Source: Anarhynchus alexandrinus
Lineage: Eukaryota > Chordata > Aves > Charadriiformes > Charadriidae
DNA: 64,000 nucleotides
Assembly: GCA_008711295.1 (NCBI GenBank)
Contig: VUYV01000158.1
Coordinates: forward strand, 462,471-526,470
Direction: 5' to 3'
The position numbers and the translations under genes were made by a program. Positions 50,828 through 62,948 of the stretch are shown one piece after another; within the stretch, counting starts at the first letter, position 1, and each line of letters opens with the position of its first letter. The notes beneath the pieces are model-generated. The model did not search any database, had not been told where the DNA came from, and was given only the letters and a program-made list of their open reading frames with translations.

Positions 50828-52017
50828 ACATCTATGACAAAGTAACCTGCTCGGTTGATGTGGGGCGAGTGGTGGACATCGTCTACCTGGATTTCTCCAA
50901 GGTTTTCAAAACAGTTCCCCACAACCTCCTCCTAGAGAAACTGATGGGTTATGGTCCAGACGACTGGTCTGTGTGGTGGGTGAGGAACTGCCTGACAGGC
51001 TGCAGCCAGAGGGTGGTGGTAAATAGCTCCTTTTCAAACTGGCAACCTGTCACAAGTGGGGTCCCCCAGGGATCGATACTGGGCCCAACGCTGTTTAGTA
51101 TCTCCATAAGTGATCTGGATCAAGTCTACCTTGATGAAGTCTGCTGATACCAAACTAAGTGGGGAAGTGGATACTTAGGAAGGGAGAGCCACCCTGCAGA
51201 AAGACATGGATAGGCTGGAAGAGTGGGCTAACAAGAACCTTATGAAGTTCAACAAGGACAAGTGTAAAGTCTTGCACCTTGGAAAACATAATCCAGGAGT
51301 GCAGCACAGACTGGGATCTACCAAGCTGGGGAGCAGCTCTGTGGAAAGGGACCTGCAGGTCCTGGTGGACAGCAAGCTCAATATGAGTGAACAGTGTGCT
51401 GCAGTGGCAAAGAAAGCCAACAGGATTCTCAGTTGCATCAACAAGGGCATCACCAGCAGAGCTAAAGAAGTCATTATCCCACTCTACTCAGTGCTTGTCA
51501 GGCCACACTCAGAATACTGTGTTCAGTTTTGGTCCCGGCTATACAAAAAAGATGTGGACAGGCTGGAGAAGGTCCAAAGAAGGGCCACAAAGATAATCAA
51601 AGGACTGGGAAGCCTTCCGTACGAGGAAAGGCTGAGAAAATTGGGTTTGTTCAGCCTTAAGAAAAGAAGGCTTAGTAGAGACCTTATCACCATGTTCCAG
51701 TATTTAAAGGGTGGCTACAAAGAAGACAGGGACTCCCTTTTCATGAGGAGTCACATGGAAAAATGAGGGGTAATGGGTACAAGTTACTCCTGAGGAGATT
51801 CCGATTGGACACAAGAGGACAGTTTTCCACAATGGGAACAATCAGCCTTTGGAATAACCTCCCTAGGGCAGTGGTGGATTCCCCAACACTGGACGCTTTT
51901 AAGATTCAGCTGGACAGGGTGCTGGGCCATCTTGTCTAGACCAAGGTTTTGCCACGGAAGGTTGGACCAGATGATCCTTGAGGTCCCTTCCAACCTGGTA
52001 TTCTATGATTCTGTAAT
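50828..52017 (+). mobile_element. CR1 LINE, 5'-truncated, reverse transcriptase to 3' tail
   Basis: It starts at the FYDKVT-like motif. The reverse transcriptase core shows [15 protein letters not shown] (family YLDFSKAFDTV) and [11 protein letters not shown]. The family FADDTKL block reads SADTKL in another frame at about 51140-51160, so one catalytic Asp is gone. A 186-codon frame (51206-51766) covers the C-terminal region. The tail is GGTATTCTATGATTCTGTAAT, followed by a T-run. Dead but fairly young-looking. Confidence 0.93.
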
Positions 52018-52029
52018 CTTTTTTTTTTT

Positions 52030-54329
52030 CACTTGATGAATATTTTTCCAAAGTGCTTCCAATAAAATAGTTCCAGTTGATCTTGTTAGCAGCCATGGAA
52101 TGAAAATCTGTGTGGCTGGTTCCTCCGAATCAGTGAAATATACGAAGAAAAACTTGGTAAAAGTTGTATAAGCAAAAGCATATAGTAGCTTAAGAGAAAA
52201 CTAAAGGGGAAATCACAGAAATGTGGATCAAGAGAAAGGTGTTTCCTCAAAGCTTATGTTTTAACAGGATTTTTAATGTGTCTAGTAGACTACATCTTTT
52301 TCTCTTTCTCATGTTGGGTAGCAGGGAGAAGTGCTACTGCTCCTGCTCTTGACCTTATGGAAGGTGTCCATATGTGCACTGCATTGGACTGAGCAGTGCA
52401 AGTGGAGTCTTCTCCCGTAGATGGTGCCCTATCTTTAGCTTAACATTATGTTATCATGATGTTGTTTCTCCTCAAGAGCTAATGGCAGGGGTTATGTTCT
52501 GCTTGGTGTTGCTGCAGTCTCCAGATAATCCCTTGATTTCTATAAGCTACTTCCAGCAACCTCAAGACATCAAAAGAATTTTTTTGCCTAAGAAGTGTAC
52601 AAATCATGGAAATGAGCCTGGAGTCAGTGGGTATGTTTACGCTGCACATACTTCACTGGAATATAAAGATACGAAATTACCTAACAGACAAGGAGTCTAG
52701 CTGTGAAAGTACAGAAGTCTAAGTTTATCTTCCTAACAGACGAAATGATCTCATGCTGTCTTGCCAAGCCTGGCAGCATACAGACTGCATGACATACATG
52801 AGTACCTGACAGTTGTCACTGCCTAGGAAGGACTGGACTTGATTAGTGGCTAAGAAGGACTCCGGAATTGTAAGTTGTAAATATAGCAGGTCTTTAGTAG
52901 GGCAAGAAACTAACAAATGTTCAGAAAATGTACTTGTGAGGGAGGAGAAGAGATCACCCAGGATGCTCAGTCAGCTAGTAACTGGTCTTAGCTAGCACAT
53001 TCTGGCAGTGGGACTTCAGTTCAAGTATCTTAATGAGTCAATTACTTCTACAGATTGATGAGAAGGTAGCAGAGCTTTTCATTGTTGTGCCCCCCAACCC
53101 TTTCATCATTAGCTGTCTGTGAAGAAAGAGAGGTCTGAATTACTGGCTGTGGTATCTTAAAAGATAGAAGAGGTCCAACTTTCATGGTTCTTGTGGTGCC
53201 TGCATGCTAAATTGACTTTCTTTATCCCTAGTACATTTTATTCATAGTTTCCAAAAGAACTCCTGAGATACTAATAACAACATTTACATAAAAGACTTAG
53301 TTTGGATTTGGGGGAGAGGCAAAGGAAACCTGTTCTTGATTTTAGCTTGAAATAGAATGATTACCATCATTCAGTTGTATATCTGTTTAAAGCTATGACC
53401 AAGGTTGCTGCTGAGCAGAAGCATCTCAACAGTATGTCCAACTGTTAGATTTGCTAAGGTGGATATGACCTTGTGTGCAGCAAGAGGCAAATCGTTAGGC
53501 AAGTGTCTGGTACAGGCCCTAAGAATCTGCTAAAGGTATGTACAATAAGCCAGCCTTTTGTCTGAGAACTTTGGACAAAGTCCAAACCACCACTAGAAAA
53601 AAATTAGGAGTAGGTAAAATGAGTAAGGTTGAAAGTAATATTTAATATATATATAATGTTTCTAGACTTCCAGGGCAAAGGTGAGTTGTTGTGGAGAGCC
53701 AAATTAAAGAAACAGCTGGAAGTTGTCTCACCAGAAGTATCTACAGAAAGCAGCTGAAAGGAATCATGGGAGAAATTATTCCTATATATGCTAGCATGTT
53801 CTCTGAGCATTACGGAACACTTGGGAGAAGTAATATTAGGTATAAATCTGACTTACATTTCAACAAGGAAGTGTTCCTGTCATCCCTTATGCTGCATTAC
53901 CTCACCCCAGTACACAGTGGGAGAAAGTTAAGCTGAATGTTGGCAGATGAGGTGATGAAACCATCTATATTGCCTTGAATATCCCCACTTGTGAATGCGG
54001 CCTGTGGCAAACATGAACTACTAGACACTCATGCTCAAACACTGTCACTCCCATGTTTGTGGATAGCGAAGAGTCTAAGGAAAACTACAGAAGTGGAATA
54101 TTTCAGTAAGATGCCTTTTCTATCTGGGCATGATCAGAGCTAGTGGCACCTAAGAAAGAAGAAAAAAATTCCTTTCTGACCTCAAGCAGCTTGTTTCACT
54201 TGCACAGAAAGCCTTTCACTATGATTTAGGACAGCTAATGTAGATCAAACTTGCTGATGTGGGAACATAATAGGATTATGTTGGCAACATGCTTATAGAG
54301 AATGACCCTGGACAACAAGGCCAAACAGA
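52030..54329. other. Unique intron, nothing recognised
   Basis: Only chance frames are present; no repeat family is recognised. Confidence 0.5.
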
Positions 54330-54598
54330 GAATCACAGAATGGTCAGGGTTAGAAGGGACCTCTGGAAATCATCTAGTCCAACCCCTCTGACAGAGCAGG
54401 GTCACCTACAGCAGGTTGCACAGGATGGCTTCCAGGTGGGTTTTGAATGTCTCCAGTGTGGGAGACTCCTTCACCTCTCTGGGCAGCCTGTTCCAGTGCT
54501 CTGCCACCCTCAAAGTAAAGAGGTTCCTCCTCATGTTAAGATAGAACTTCCTATGTCCAAGTTTGTGCCCATTACCTCTTCTCCTATCACCTTGAAGT
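54330..54598 (-). mobile_element. CR1 3'-end fragment, ~270 bp
   Basis: It starts with AGAATCACAGAATGGTCAGGGTTAGAAGGGACCTCTGG (reversed tail and 3' UTR). On the minus strand it encodes the ORF2 end: GNGHKLGHRKFYLN then [18 protein letters not shown]. It is truncated near 54598. Confidence 0.93.
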
Positions 54599-57361
54599 AC
54601 AGAAAAAGATATGTTAGGGTCATCATAGACCATATTTTAGGGAGTTGGACCTGGCTGCAGACATTAAGTTAGTGGTGCTTCCCTCTTCTGAAGAAAAAGA
54701 AATGTGCCAGCAAAGACTGTGCCAGCAAGGATCCTTGTACATGAAATGTCCCTCATTATGAAACCTAATGACAGACGCTTAAGGCTGTAAGGATGGATTC
54801 CAGTGTGGATACTTCACTACAGTGCTACAGCTTGCCCCAGCAGGCTACATCTGCAGTCATCAGGAAGGGAATAACCCAGGTGAGAGCAAGGGTTTATATT
54901 ACGCTCCATTTAGATAATAGGAAAGCATAAAAAAGTAAGCTTCATCTTTACGTTTCATCTCACAGTATTTGTTAGGGAATGGGACCCATGAGCATGAAAC
55001 GCATACTGAGAACCTGGACACGCAGTCTCTGATATGATCAAAAGCTGCCCCTGAAGCATGCAAAATGTCTTGTGTAGTAACCACGTGCAGAAGCGTGGTA
55101 TGTATACTATGTCATACATTGCCATACTAGTGTATGGGAATAAAAGAATTAGTGCAGAAACCCATAGACTATTGTCAAGCTGCCTGTAAGGTCTCCACAC
55201 GAACATCGAGCTGGTGGATATACTTGCAGAGCAGCATGGCAAAAGCTGAGTAAATATAGCAAGCTATCTTCTGAAGCTGGAGGGATACAGTCATGATATA
55301 CTGTTTCCTCCAGGATTAAGGTCTTAAGCGGGACTAGGAATGTTAGAGAGCCTTGGCTTTGGTTCAGAGAAGCACTTGTAAGCCTGGTTGCATGTGATGT
55401 CACTTCTCCAGCTGGGTATGAAACTCATAATAATAGGCTTCCTTAAAAAATGTTTCATAGTCGTAGATCCCAGGCAATGTTGTCACACCCAGATGTCCTG
55501 CTGTGTTTGTTATTCCTGCTTTTACATGAATTTACTCCTGGAAATGGTGAGATAAGTACAAGTTTAAAAAGGAGGAAGAAGCAGAGACAGAAGCCTTGGC
55601 AGGAGTTTGATTTCTGAAATAAGGTTGAATGTCAAGGAGCACTTTCTCTGATCAGTTCATTCATTTTTAGGGTTTCCAGATGAACCTGAGATGTTCTGTA
55701 CTTATTCTATATAGGATTTATGGACCGGTGTGTTTAGAAAAAAAGTAGATTATGGACCTGAATATGCCTTTACTCTCTCAAGGACAAATCAGGAATAGGA
55801 TAAAATTAGTGTGAGAATGGGACCTATATTTTTTCAGTTACACCTCAGTCTAAAGATTTTTTTGTGGGAGTGGGAGAAAAATACAAACTAGTAAATCATA
55901 TATGCTGCTTAGACATTGAATTGCTTTCCTCAAAGTTAAGTAAATTGGGAGAACCATAATGCAAAGGCAGAGGTGTCAGCAGGATATAATTAAGTTGTGA
56001 ATTGCCAAGCAGAGATGCAATATGGAAAACCCTTATCTGTTGTGAGCAATTCTATTTGGATTACTCATGAACAAAACATTTCAGTCAGATTTCTCACAAA
56101 TACTGTTGAGAACGTCATTGACTCTCCTGTAGCTTTTTGAGCCTGCTTCCCTGAAATAATATTACATTTGTGAATGTATCCACCTCTGTATACCTTCTCT
56201 TCTCCCTCACATGTGTTTGCTTTCACTTGTGAAAGTCATCTTTATCATTTTTTATCTTGTCTTTAATGAGTTGTAGCTCATTGCAGTGTATTATGTATTA
56301 CATTTAAAGTACCAGTACAGATATGCCATGCTCTGTGAAAGGCAAGAAAATCACTTATTTATTGAGAAATTAATCATTTCCAGGGAAAGAAGTTATAATT
56401 CAATCAAGACAATTCTGTTCTTTGTTTTCAGACAGGAAGTGCACTATCTTAAGGACATCTGAAACTCACCTGTAATTACAAAGTTGTCATTCCTTTATAC
56501 AAATAATAAAATTAAATAATGCAAACTGTTAATAGAATAAAAGAGGTTAAATTGTCTTTTGCACTCAAAGCAGATTCTAATTCGTTCCTGACAGAAAGTT
56601 GTGCTGATACAATGCATTATCGACTGGTCTCCCTATTGAGACTATTGTTGATGAGCTAAGCTACGAAGGAAGTAAGTGGGTAGGTACACTCCCCATTAAT
56701 TGCTATTCAGAATTTTTCAGGTGTCCATTTTAGAAGCAAACAAAAGCATCATTTGCTTGATGCAATATGTGAGGTGATCTTTCTCCTGGGCCAAGCCTGT
56801 ATTTTTTTCCTTTTCAGGACAGGACTTTAGAGACCAAATCATATACTGAGGAAAAAGTTTGAAGGTTCAGGTTTACAAAAGGAAGAAACGGGAGCATGCT
56901 TTTATGTTTCCCAAGGCCATTTTACAGAATTCCTGCTTTCCTGGACTTTTAACAGTCTGTAACAGATGAGCACATAATTTCTTGAGTATATATTCACTGA
57001 GAATGACTAGTTAATCCTCATTTCCAAGATCAAGACCCTAAGTACAAGACTCTGATGTACAAGACTCACATACACCAGAAAGCTTCTGCAGCACCCAAGG
57101 AGAGTGTGGAGGCTACAGCTGAGCAAGCAGGAAAGCTGATTCTTGTTCTTCATGAACAGTGGATCCACAGATCACAGTCCAATCTTCTCTGTTCATTTCT
57201 GAATGGCAAATAAACCTTCCCAACTGCAGGTTAAACCACCTGCTTTGTTACAAATTATTTGTTTTCCGTTAGGTCTATAGGACATCCTTTTTTTCTGGTG
57301 CCATGTTAGTGCCTTTAAAGTTTTGATTTGATAGTAATAGAAATGTATTTGAGTTCTTCCT
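54599..57361. other. Unique intron, nothing recognised
   Basis: Short chance frames only; no repeat family is recognised. Confidence 0.5.
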
Positions 57362-58838
57362 TTGAAGGCTGAGGTACTCAATGAATTTTTTGCCTCAGTC
57401 TTCTCTGGCAAGTGCTCTAACTGCACTGCCCAAGCTGCAAAAGGCAAAGGCGGGGACTGAGAGAATGAAGAACTGCCCACTGTAGGAGATCAGGTTCAAG
57501 ACCATCTGAGGAACCTGAAGGTGCACAGATCCACAGGACCTGATGAGATGCATCTGCAGGTCCTGAGGGAACCGGCAGAAGAAGTTGCTAAGCCACTGTC
57601 TGTCACATTTGAGAAGTCATGGCAGTCCGGTGATGGTCCCACTGACCGGAAAAGAGGAAACATAACCCCCAGTTTTAAAAAGGAAAAAAGAAAGACCTGG
57701 GGAACTACAGGCCAGTCAGTTCTCACCTCTGTGCCTGGCTAGATCATGGAGCAGATCCTCCTGGAAACTCTGCTAAGATACATGGAAAATAAGCAGGTGA
57801 TCAGTGGGAGCTAACATGGCTTCACTAAAGGCAAATCGTGTCTGACAAATTTGGTGGCCTTGTAGGACAGGGTTACAGCATTGGTGGATAAGGGAAGAGC
57901 ACGACATCCTTGTCTCTAAATTGGAGAGATATGGATAAGTGGATAAGGAATTGGCAGGATGGTTGCACTCAAAGAGTTGCAGTCTACATCTCGATGTCCA
58001 AGTGGAGACTGGTGGTGAGTGGCGTTCCTCAGGGGTCGGTATTGGGACCAGGGCTGTTTAACATCTTTGTCAGCAAGATGAGCAGTGGGATAGAGTGCAT
58101 TGTCACCCAGTTTGCGGACAACAGCAAACTGTGTAGCGTGGTCGACACGCTGCAGGGAAGGGATGCCGTCCAGAGGGACCTGCACAGGCTTGAGAGGTGG
58201 GCCTGTACAAACCTCATGAAGTTCAACAAGACCAAGTGCAAGGTCCTGCTCCTGGGTTGGGGCAATCCCAAGCATTAATACAGGCTGGGCGAAGAATGGC
58301 TTGAGAGCAGCCCTGAGGAGAAGGACTTGGGGATGTTGGTTGGTGGGAAGCTCAACATGAGCCGGCAATGTGCGCTTGAAATCCAGGTGGCCAACCGTAT
58401 CCTGGGCTGCATCAAAAGAAGCGTGGCCAGCAGGTCAAGGGAGGTGATTCTCCCCCTCTACTCTGCTCTGGTAAGACCCCACCTGGAGTACTGCGTCAAG
58501 CTCTGGGGCCCCCAACATAAGAAGGACATGGACCTGTTGGAGCAAGTCCAGAGGAGGGCCGTGAGGATGATCAGAGGGCTGGAGCACCTCTCCTGTGAAG
58601 ACAGGCTGAGAGAGTTGGGGTTGTTCAGCGTGGCTGGAGACAAGAAGGGTCCAGGGAGACNAACAGGTTCCCCAGAGAAGTTGTGGATGCCCCATCCCTG
58701 GAAGTGTTCAAGGCCAGGTTGGATGGGGCTTTGAGCATCCTGGTCTAGTAGGAGGTGTCCCTGTCCAGGGCAGGGGGGTTGGATCTAGATGATCTTTAAG
58801 GTGCCTTCCAACTCTAACCGCTCTGTGACTCTATGAAA
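57362..58838 (+). mobile_element. CR1 LINE, ~1.48 kb plus a gap, reverse transcriptase to tail
   Basis: It starts before the reverse transcriptase (GAGGTACTCAATGAATTTTTTGC). Frames contain STGPDEMHLQVLREPAEEVA, then [17 protein letters not shown], then FADNSKL (family FADDTKL, second Asp to Asn), then the C-terminal region. The motif A stretch (YLDFSKAFDTV) is missing near 57900. An N at 58661 interrupts it, and it ends in CTCTGTGACTCTATGA. Stops occur at several places. Not functional. Confidence 0.93.
58661..58661. other. Assembly junction (single N) inside a CR1
   Basis: The N lies in the ORF2 C-terminal region of a CR1. The text before and after it is not contiguous in the related CR1 at 19230-20018; the matching points there are 19671 and 19843. 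Confidence 0.9.
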
Positions 58839-61800
58839 CAGGGATAAAGAGGTTTATGCAAATGCATACTCAGCAAATGCATCAATATGTTCTAATTAAT
58901 GAATTATCCATTCAGTGCTACAGTAATTCACTTTATCTCTAACCATTCCCAGTGAATTATTTATATAGTGACATTTATTAGCAAACTGCCATTTGCATCA
59001 CTTTTACATTATTGTTCTCATTATTAATTATACTTTTAATAATCCTTTAGTGCTTGGTCTCATCAATAAAGTAAAAATGGATGGTGCCCATGAAGCATTT
59101 AGCCTTATCTTAATTCTATATCCCTAACACCGTTGCCAATAGCACAAGAGTAGATACATAATACTTTAACTGGCAGTTCTTTCCTTTTGTACATTCCTTC
59201 GTCTCCTTTTCTCTCCTGTATGCCAGTATCCCTGAGTTTGTTCTGTAGAAGCAAAGGATGTTTCCCTATTAATGACTATTTAAATAACAGAATTACTTTG
59301 CTATTGTACTTGCTTCTTTCTGTCCCAGACAATGACTATGAATTAATTAGCATTAGAATATTGGAAATTCCTATGAATTTTAACATTTTACTTGGAACAT
59401 TCTGTGTGCGTTATTGAATGATTTTACACCTCCTAATGCAAAACTGATGATATCTCTACAAACCTCTGGGGGAGTCGTGTGAGGTCATTAAATTTAGATT
59501 TGCAAAGAAAATATATGGATTTCTCTCTCACATTAGTCTTTCCTGTGCTGATAATGCTATTTTTGAGCTCTTGTTCAGAGTGGCTCATTTGTATTGAACG
59601 ATTCTCTTATCCTTTATCCTATTCATCTACCTTTCCAAACTTTTCATTTCATAAGGGAAATGAACTGTGGTTTTTCAATACTTAAAACATTCCTACAGGA
59701 AAACAAGAACTTACATTTTCAGCTGTTAGTGTTGTCTCCGGAGATAATGGTCACTGAAAGACAGCCCAGCGTGAAAAGCAAATATACATGTCAGAAATGA
59801 AAATAGCAATTTATACCACGTCTCCTTTCTGTCTTCATTGCTGATTGTTCTCTCTGTGAAGGAGGTTTCCAGAAGTAACGTTGGTGTTTTGGCATCCAGG
59901 CATCTGCGTGGGAAGAAAAATGATGAAGTTTTATTAAATACTCCCCCTGGAATCCTAAGTTTGTTCTATATCTCTGCTGATTGTTTATCATTATTTTTAT
60001 TTTGGAAAAAAAAAAAAAAGGTTTTTTCAATTCATGGATTCATGGGAGCTCACAACATAATTAGCACCCTGCCAGTGACTGAGGGAGGAACACTGGCAAA
60101 CACAATCCCTCCTGAAAGCAATGAATCCTTCTGTACTACTTACTGAGCAAAATCTTAGCGTGTTGAGCCAGGTGGATTGCTTAAATAGATTTTTTTCCTT
60201 CAGAATCAGGTATTATTTCCATAACCTACATTTTTCTGTTTTAAAATAAACTTTTTTTTTTAAAAAAAAATGTAAATAGCGACATGTATTTAGGCTTAAA
60301 TTTACCACTCTGTATTTGCATAAAATTGATAGTATTTAAGTAATATATTCTTGAAGGTTAAGTTCTAAAGAAAGCTATTGAACAGGGAAGAAACACACTG
60401 TCTGTGCATCCAGAACCAAAGGTTGTTGAAATGATTAAACAGCTTTTAACAGCAGACAAAAGAAATGTTTTCTTCATTTCAGTTTGACTTACTTCAATAA
60501 CTAGTTCAAAGTTAGAGAGCTGCTTAGAAATAGAGTAAGCTGAAGCATCATTATCTTTAAATGGTCTATGAATAAATTCTCAGTCTGGGATGCTGAGACT
60601 TATGAATTCATTCATTAACTGCATATAAAATTTGCTTTGGTAATAAACCAGTTTTAAGTATAAAATGTTTGATACATTTTTCCTCTGTATACAACATATT
60701 TATTGCAATTTTATTTAAATAATAAATACACTTGAAAGGCTGGGGTTTTGCATTTCAATTGAATTCCCATTTCCATCCAAAGCAGCTCGATATGAGTCGT
60801 AAGTAAATAAAAATTAATCTTCTAGTAAAGAAGAATTATGTAAGTGTTAAGCATTTGAATAATTATGCTGAGCTATATCACTTCTTAAATGGGAATGTAA
60901 GGTATTTTTCTGGTAGTGTGTGGAAGTAATAGATTAATTTAAAAATTAGATTCAGTTGCAAAGCAACTTTTTTTTTAAAGTTTATCTACCCACAACAATC
61001 AAACTCACTTGAAGAAAAAAGAATAATGCACATTCAAAATAGGCATGGAAAGGCATTTTAAAATATTTGTTTTACGGTTTTTGAGTTTTAAAGTGAAAAG
61101 AAATTATTTCCACAAAAATAATGTTTGAAAATTTCATGAGAAATAATTTTATATTTGATTCTTTTCATGAAAAATATGTGACAGGTTTTCCAGAAATATT
61201 ATAGTTCAGGGCCTTATAAATAAGCAATTCTGTGACATGTGGAAGACAGAATGGCTCTATGAACATTAACTCATAACTCCCTACTTTAGGAGCATCTATA
61301 CTCAGGGTTTTAATTCAGTAGAAAATTCCAACCTTTCTAAACTTGATTTAATTTCCAACTGGAAGAAAATAAAGTTTTGACATTTCCTACTTATTAAAAT
61401 TCTGTTTAAAAGTGGTGGAAATATCTAAATGGGCAACATTTTTTCCTTCAGGAAGTGTAAGGCAGTTAGTTTATATTTTGATGTAACAAGTTACATTAAT
61501 GTATTTTTAAAATGTAGATTTGTGCTCACATTGTTATTGATTTAGTTTTTATGTATATGATGCTGGCACTTTAATTAGAAAGACTTGCTTTATATTAGGC
61601 TTATTTAATGACTTATCAAGGTCAGAAAATTCATATTCTTTCTTTAAATCAATAACCACAGTAGATCAGTAGATCCTGTTAAATCACACAGGTGACAGAG
61701 ACACCTATTCCCAACTTGCTCAATATTGTGAATTAGTTCATTTGTTTAAAACCTGAAATTGCTAGAGAAGCATTTCAGAGTGTAGTTTGATAGCCACTCT

Positions 61801-61961
61801 TGTTCGTGTGTATCCAACATTGTAAGGCCAATGAAATCTCAGCAGTAGAGGTCCATTTCCATTGGCTGAGCTAAAGGGGAAAGAAGAGATTTTATTATGT
61901 CAGTGGCAGAGAACACATTTAAAGAGGCAAGGATCTCACCAGTTTTAACCAAGTGCTGATG
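58839..61961. other. XKR4: AT-rich intron leading to the last XKR4 exon
   Basis: No gene or repeat is recognised. It contains an A-run near 60005-60019 and many homeodomain-type TAATTA motifs (see findings). GCCAATG (61827-61833) and CATTGGC (61860-61866) form a short inverted pair 136 bp before the exon. Confidence 0.5.
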
Positions 61962-61968
61962 TACTAAT
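61962..61968 (+). promoter_or_regulatory. XKR4: candidate branch point TACTAAT
   Basis: TACTAAT differs at one base from the optimal TACTAAC branch sequence. Its presumed branch A at 61967 lies 35 nt upstream of the exon, inside the usual 18-40 nt range. TGCTGAT at 61954-61960 is an alternative. Confidence 0.5.
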
Positions 61969-61974
61969 TATGCC

Positions 61975-62001
61975 TTATCTGCGTCTCCTGTTTCCTCCTA
62001 G
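61975..62001 (+). promoter_or_regulatory. XKR4: 3' splice acceptor of XKR4 last intron
   Basis: A pyrimidine-rich run ending TTTCCTCCTAG precedes the exon. The AG is at 62000-62001. The reading frame stays open and XKR4-like immediately after it, which fixes the exon start. Confidence 0.9.
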
Positions 62002-62948
62002 GTCTTACTGCTGCAGCATCTCTCGTATCCCTGGCTTGGGCTTTGGCTTCCTACCAAAAGGCCCTCCGTGACTCCCGTGACGACAAGAAACCCATCAGTT
62101 ATATGGCTGTTATAATCCAGTTTTGCTGGCATTTCTTCACAATTGCAGCAAGGGTCATTACTTTTGCTCTGTTTGCCTCGGTTTTCCAGCTGTACTTTGG
62201 GATTTTCATCGTGCTGCACTGGTGCATCATGACCTTCTGGATCGTCCACTGCGAGACAGAGTTTTGCATCACTAAATGGGAGGAGATAGTTTTCGACATG
62301 GTTGTTGGGATAATCTATATCTTCAGCTGGTTCAATGTCAAGGAAGGAAGGACACGCTGTAGGCTTTTCATTTACTATTTTGTCATCCTTTTAGAAAACA
62401 CCGCCTTGAGTGCTCTCTGGTATCTGTACAAGGCCCCACCAATCTCTGATGCATTTGCCATACCAGCACTGTGTGTAGTGTTCAGCAGCTTTTTAACAGG
62501 CATTGTTTTTATGCTAATGTACTATGCCTTCTTTCACCCCAATGGACCAAGGTTTGGGCAGTCGCCAAGCTGTGCTTGTGAGGACCCTGCCACTGCCTTC
62601 ACCCTACCCCCAGAAGTGGCCACAAACACTCTGCGGTCCATCTCCAACAACCGGAGTGTCACGAGCGAGCGGGATCAAAAATTTGCGGAGAGGGATGGGT
62701 GCGTGCCTGTGTTTCAGGTGAGGCCCACCGCACCATCCACACCTTCATCCCGGCCACCAAGGATTGAGGAATCTGTCATTAAAATCGATCTGTTCAGGAA
62801 CAGGTACCCAGCGTGGGAGAGACACGTGTTGGACAGGAGCCTGAGGAAGGCGATCTTAGCATTTGAATGTTCCCCTGCTCCTCCACGGCTACAGTATAAA
62901 GATGATGCCCTTATCCAGGAGCGCTTGGAATATGAAACCACATTATAA
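62002..62948 (+). CDS. XKR4: XK-related protein 4, terminal coding exon
   Basis: XKR4 is a multi-pass plasma-membrane protein of the XK/XKR family. Family members such as XKR8 and XKR4 are caspase-activated phospholipid scramblases that expose phosphatidylserine. The exon opens two bases into a split Gly codon (phase-1 intron) and encodes 315 residues to a TAA. Hydrophobic segments lie at about exon residues 2-21, 36-64, 66-83, 96-112, 121-143 and 152-176. A hydrophilic, presumably cytosolic tail of about 135 residues follows. The tail holds AERD/GCV; its Asp (codon 62694-62696) is 83 residues from the end, which agrees with the caspase-cleavage Asp I recall for mouse XKR4. The C terminus is ETTL. 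The frame is intact and close to the mammalian protein as I remember it. Upstream exons lie outside the window. XKR6 or XKR7 are less likely because the tail matches XKR4. Confidence 0.93.

Larger units (their letters stand above)
1..62001 (+). other. XKR4: Last intron of XKR4 (3' part)
   Basis: Everything before the acceptor reads as intronic. No spliceable coding exon is recognised, and the long frames belong to CR1 remnants. XKR4 is known for very long introns, so an intron of more than 60 kb is expected. An unrecognised non-coding RNA on either strand cannot be excluded. Confidence 0.8.

Noticed and set aside
57916..58368. 150-codon minus-strand frame
   Set aside because: Antisense shadow of the CR1 ORF2 on the plus strand.
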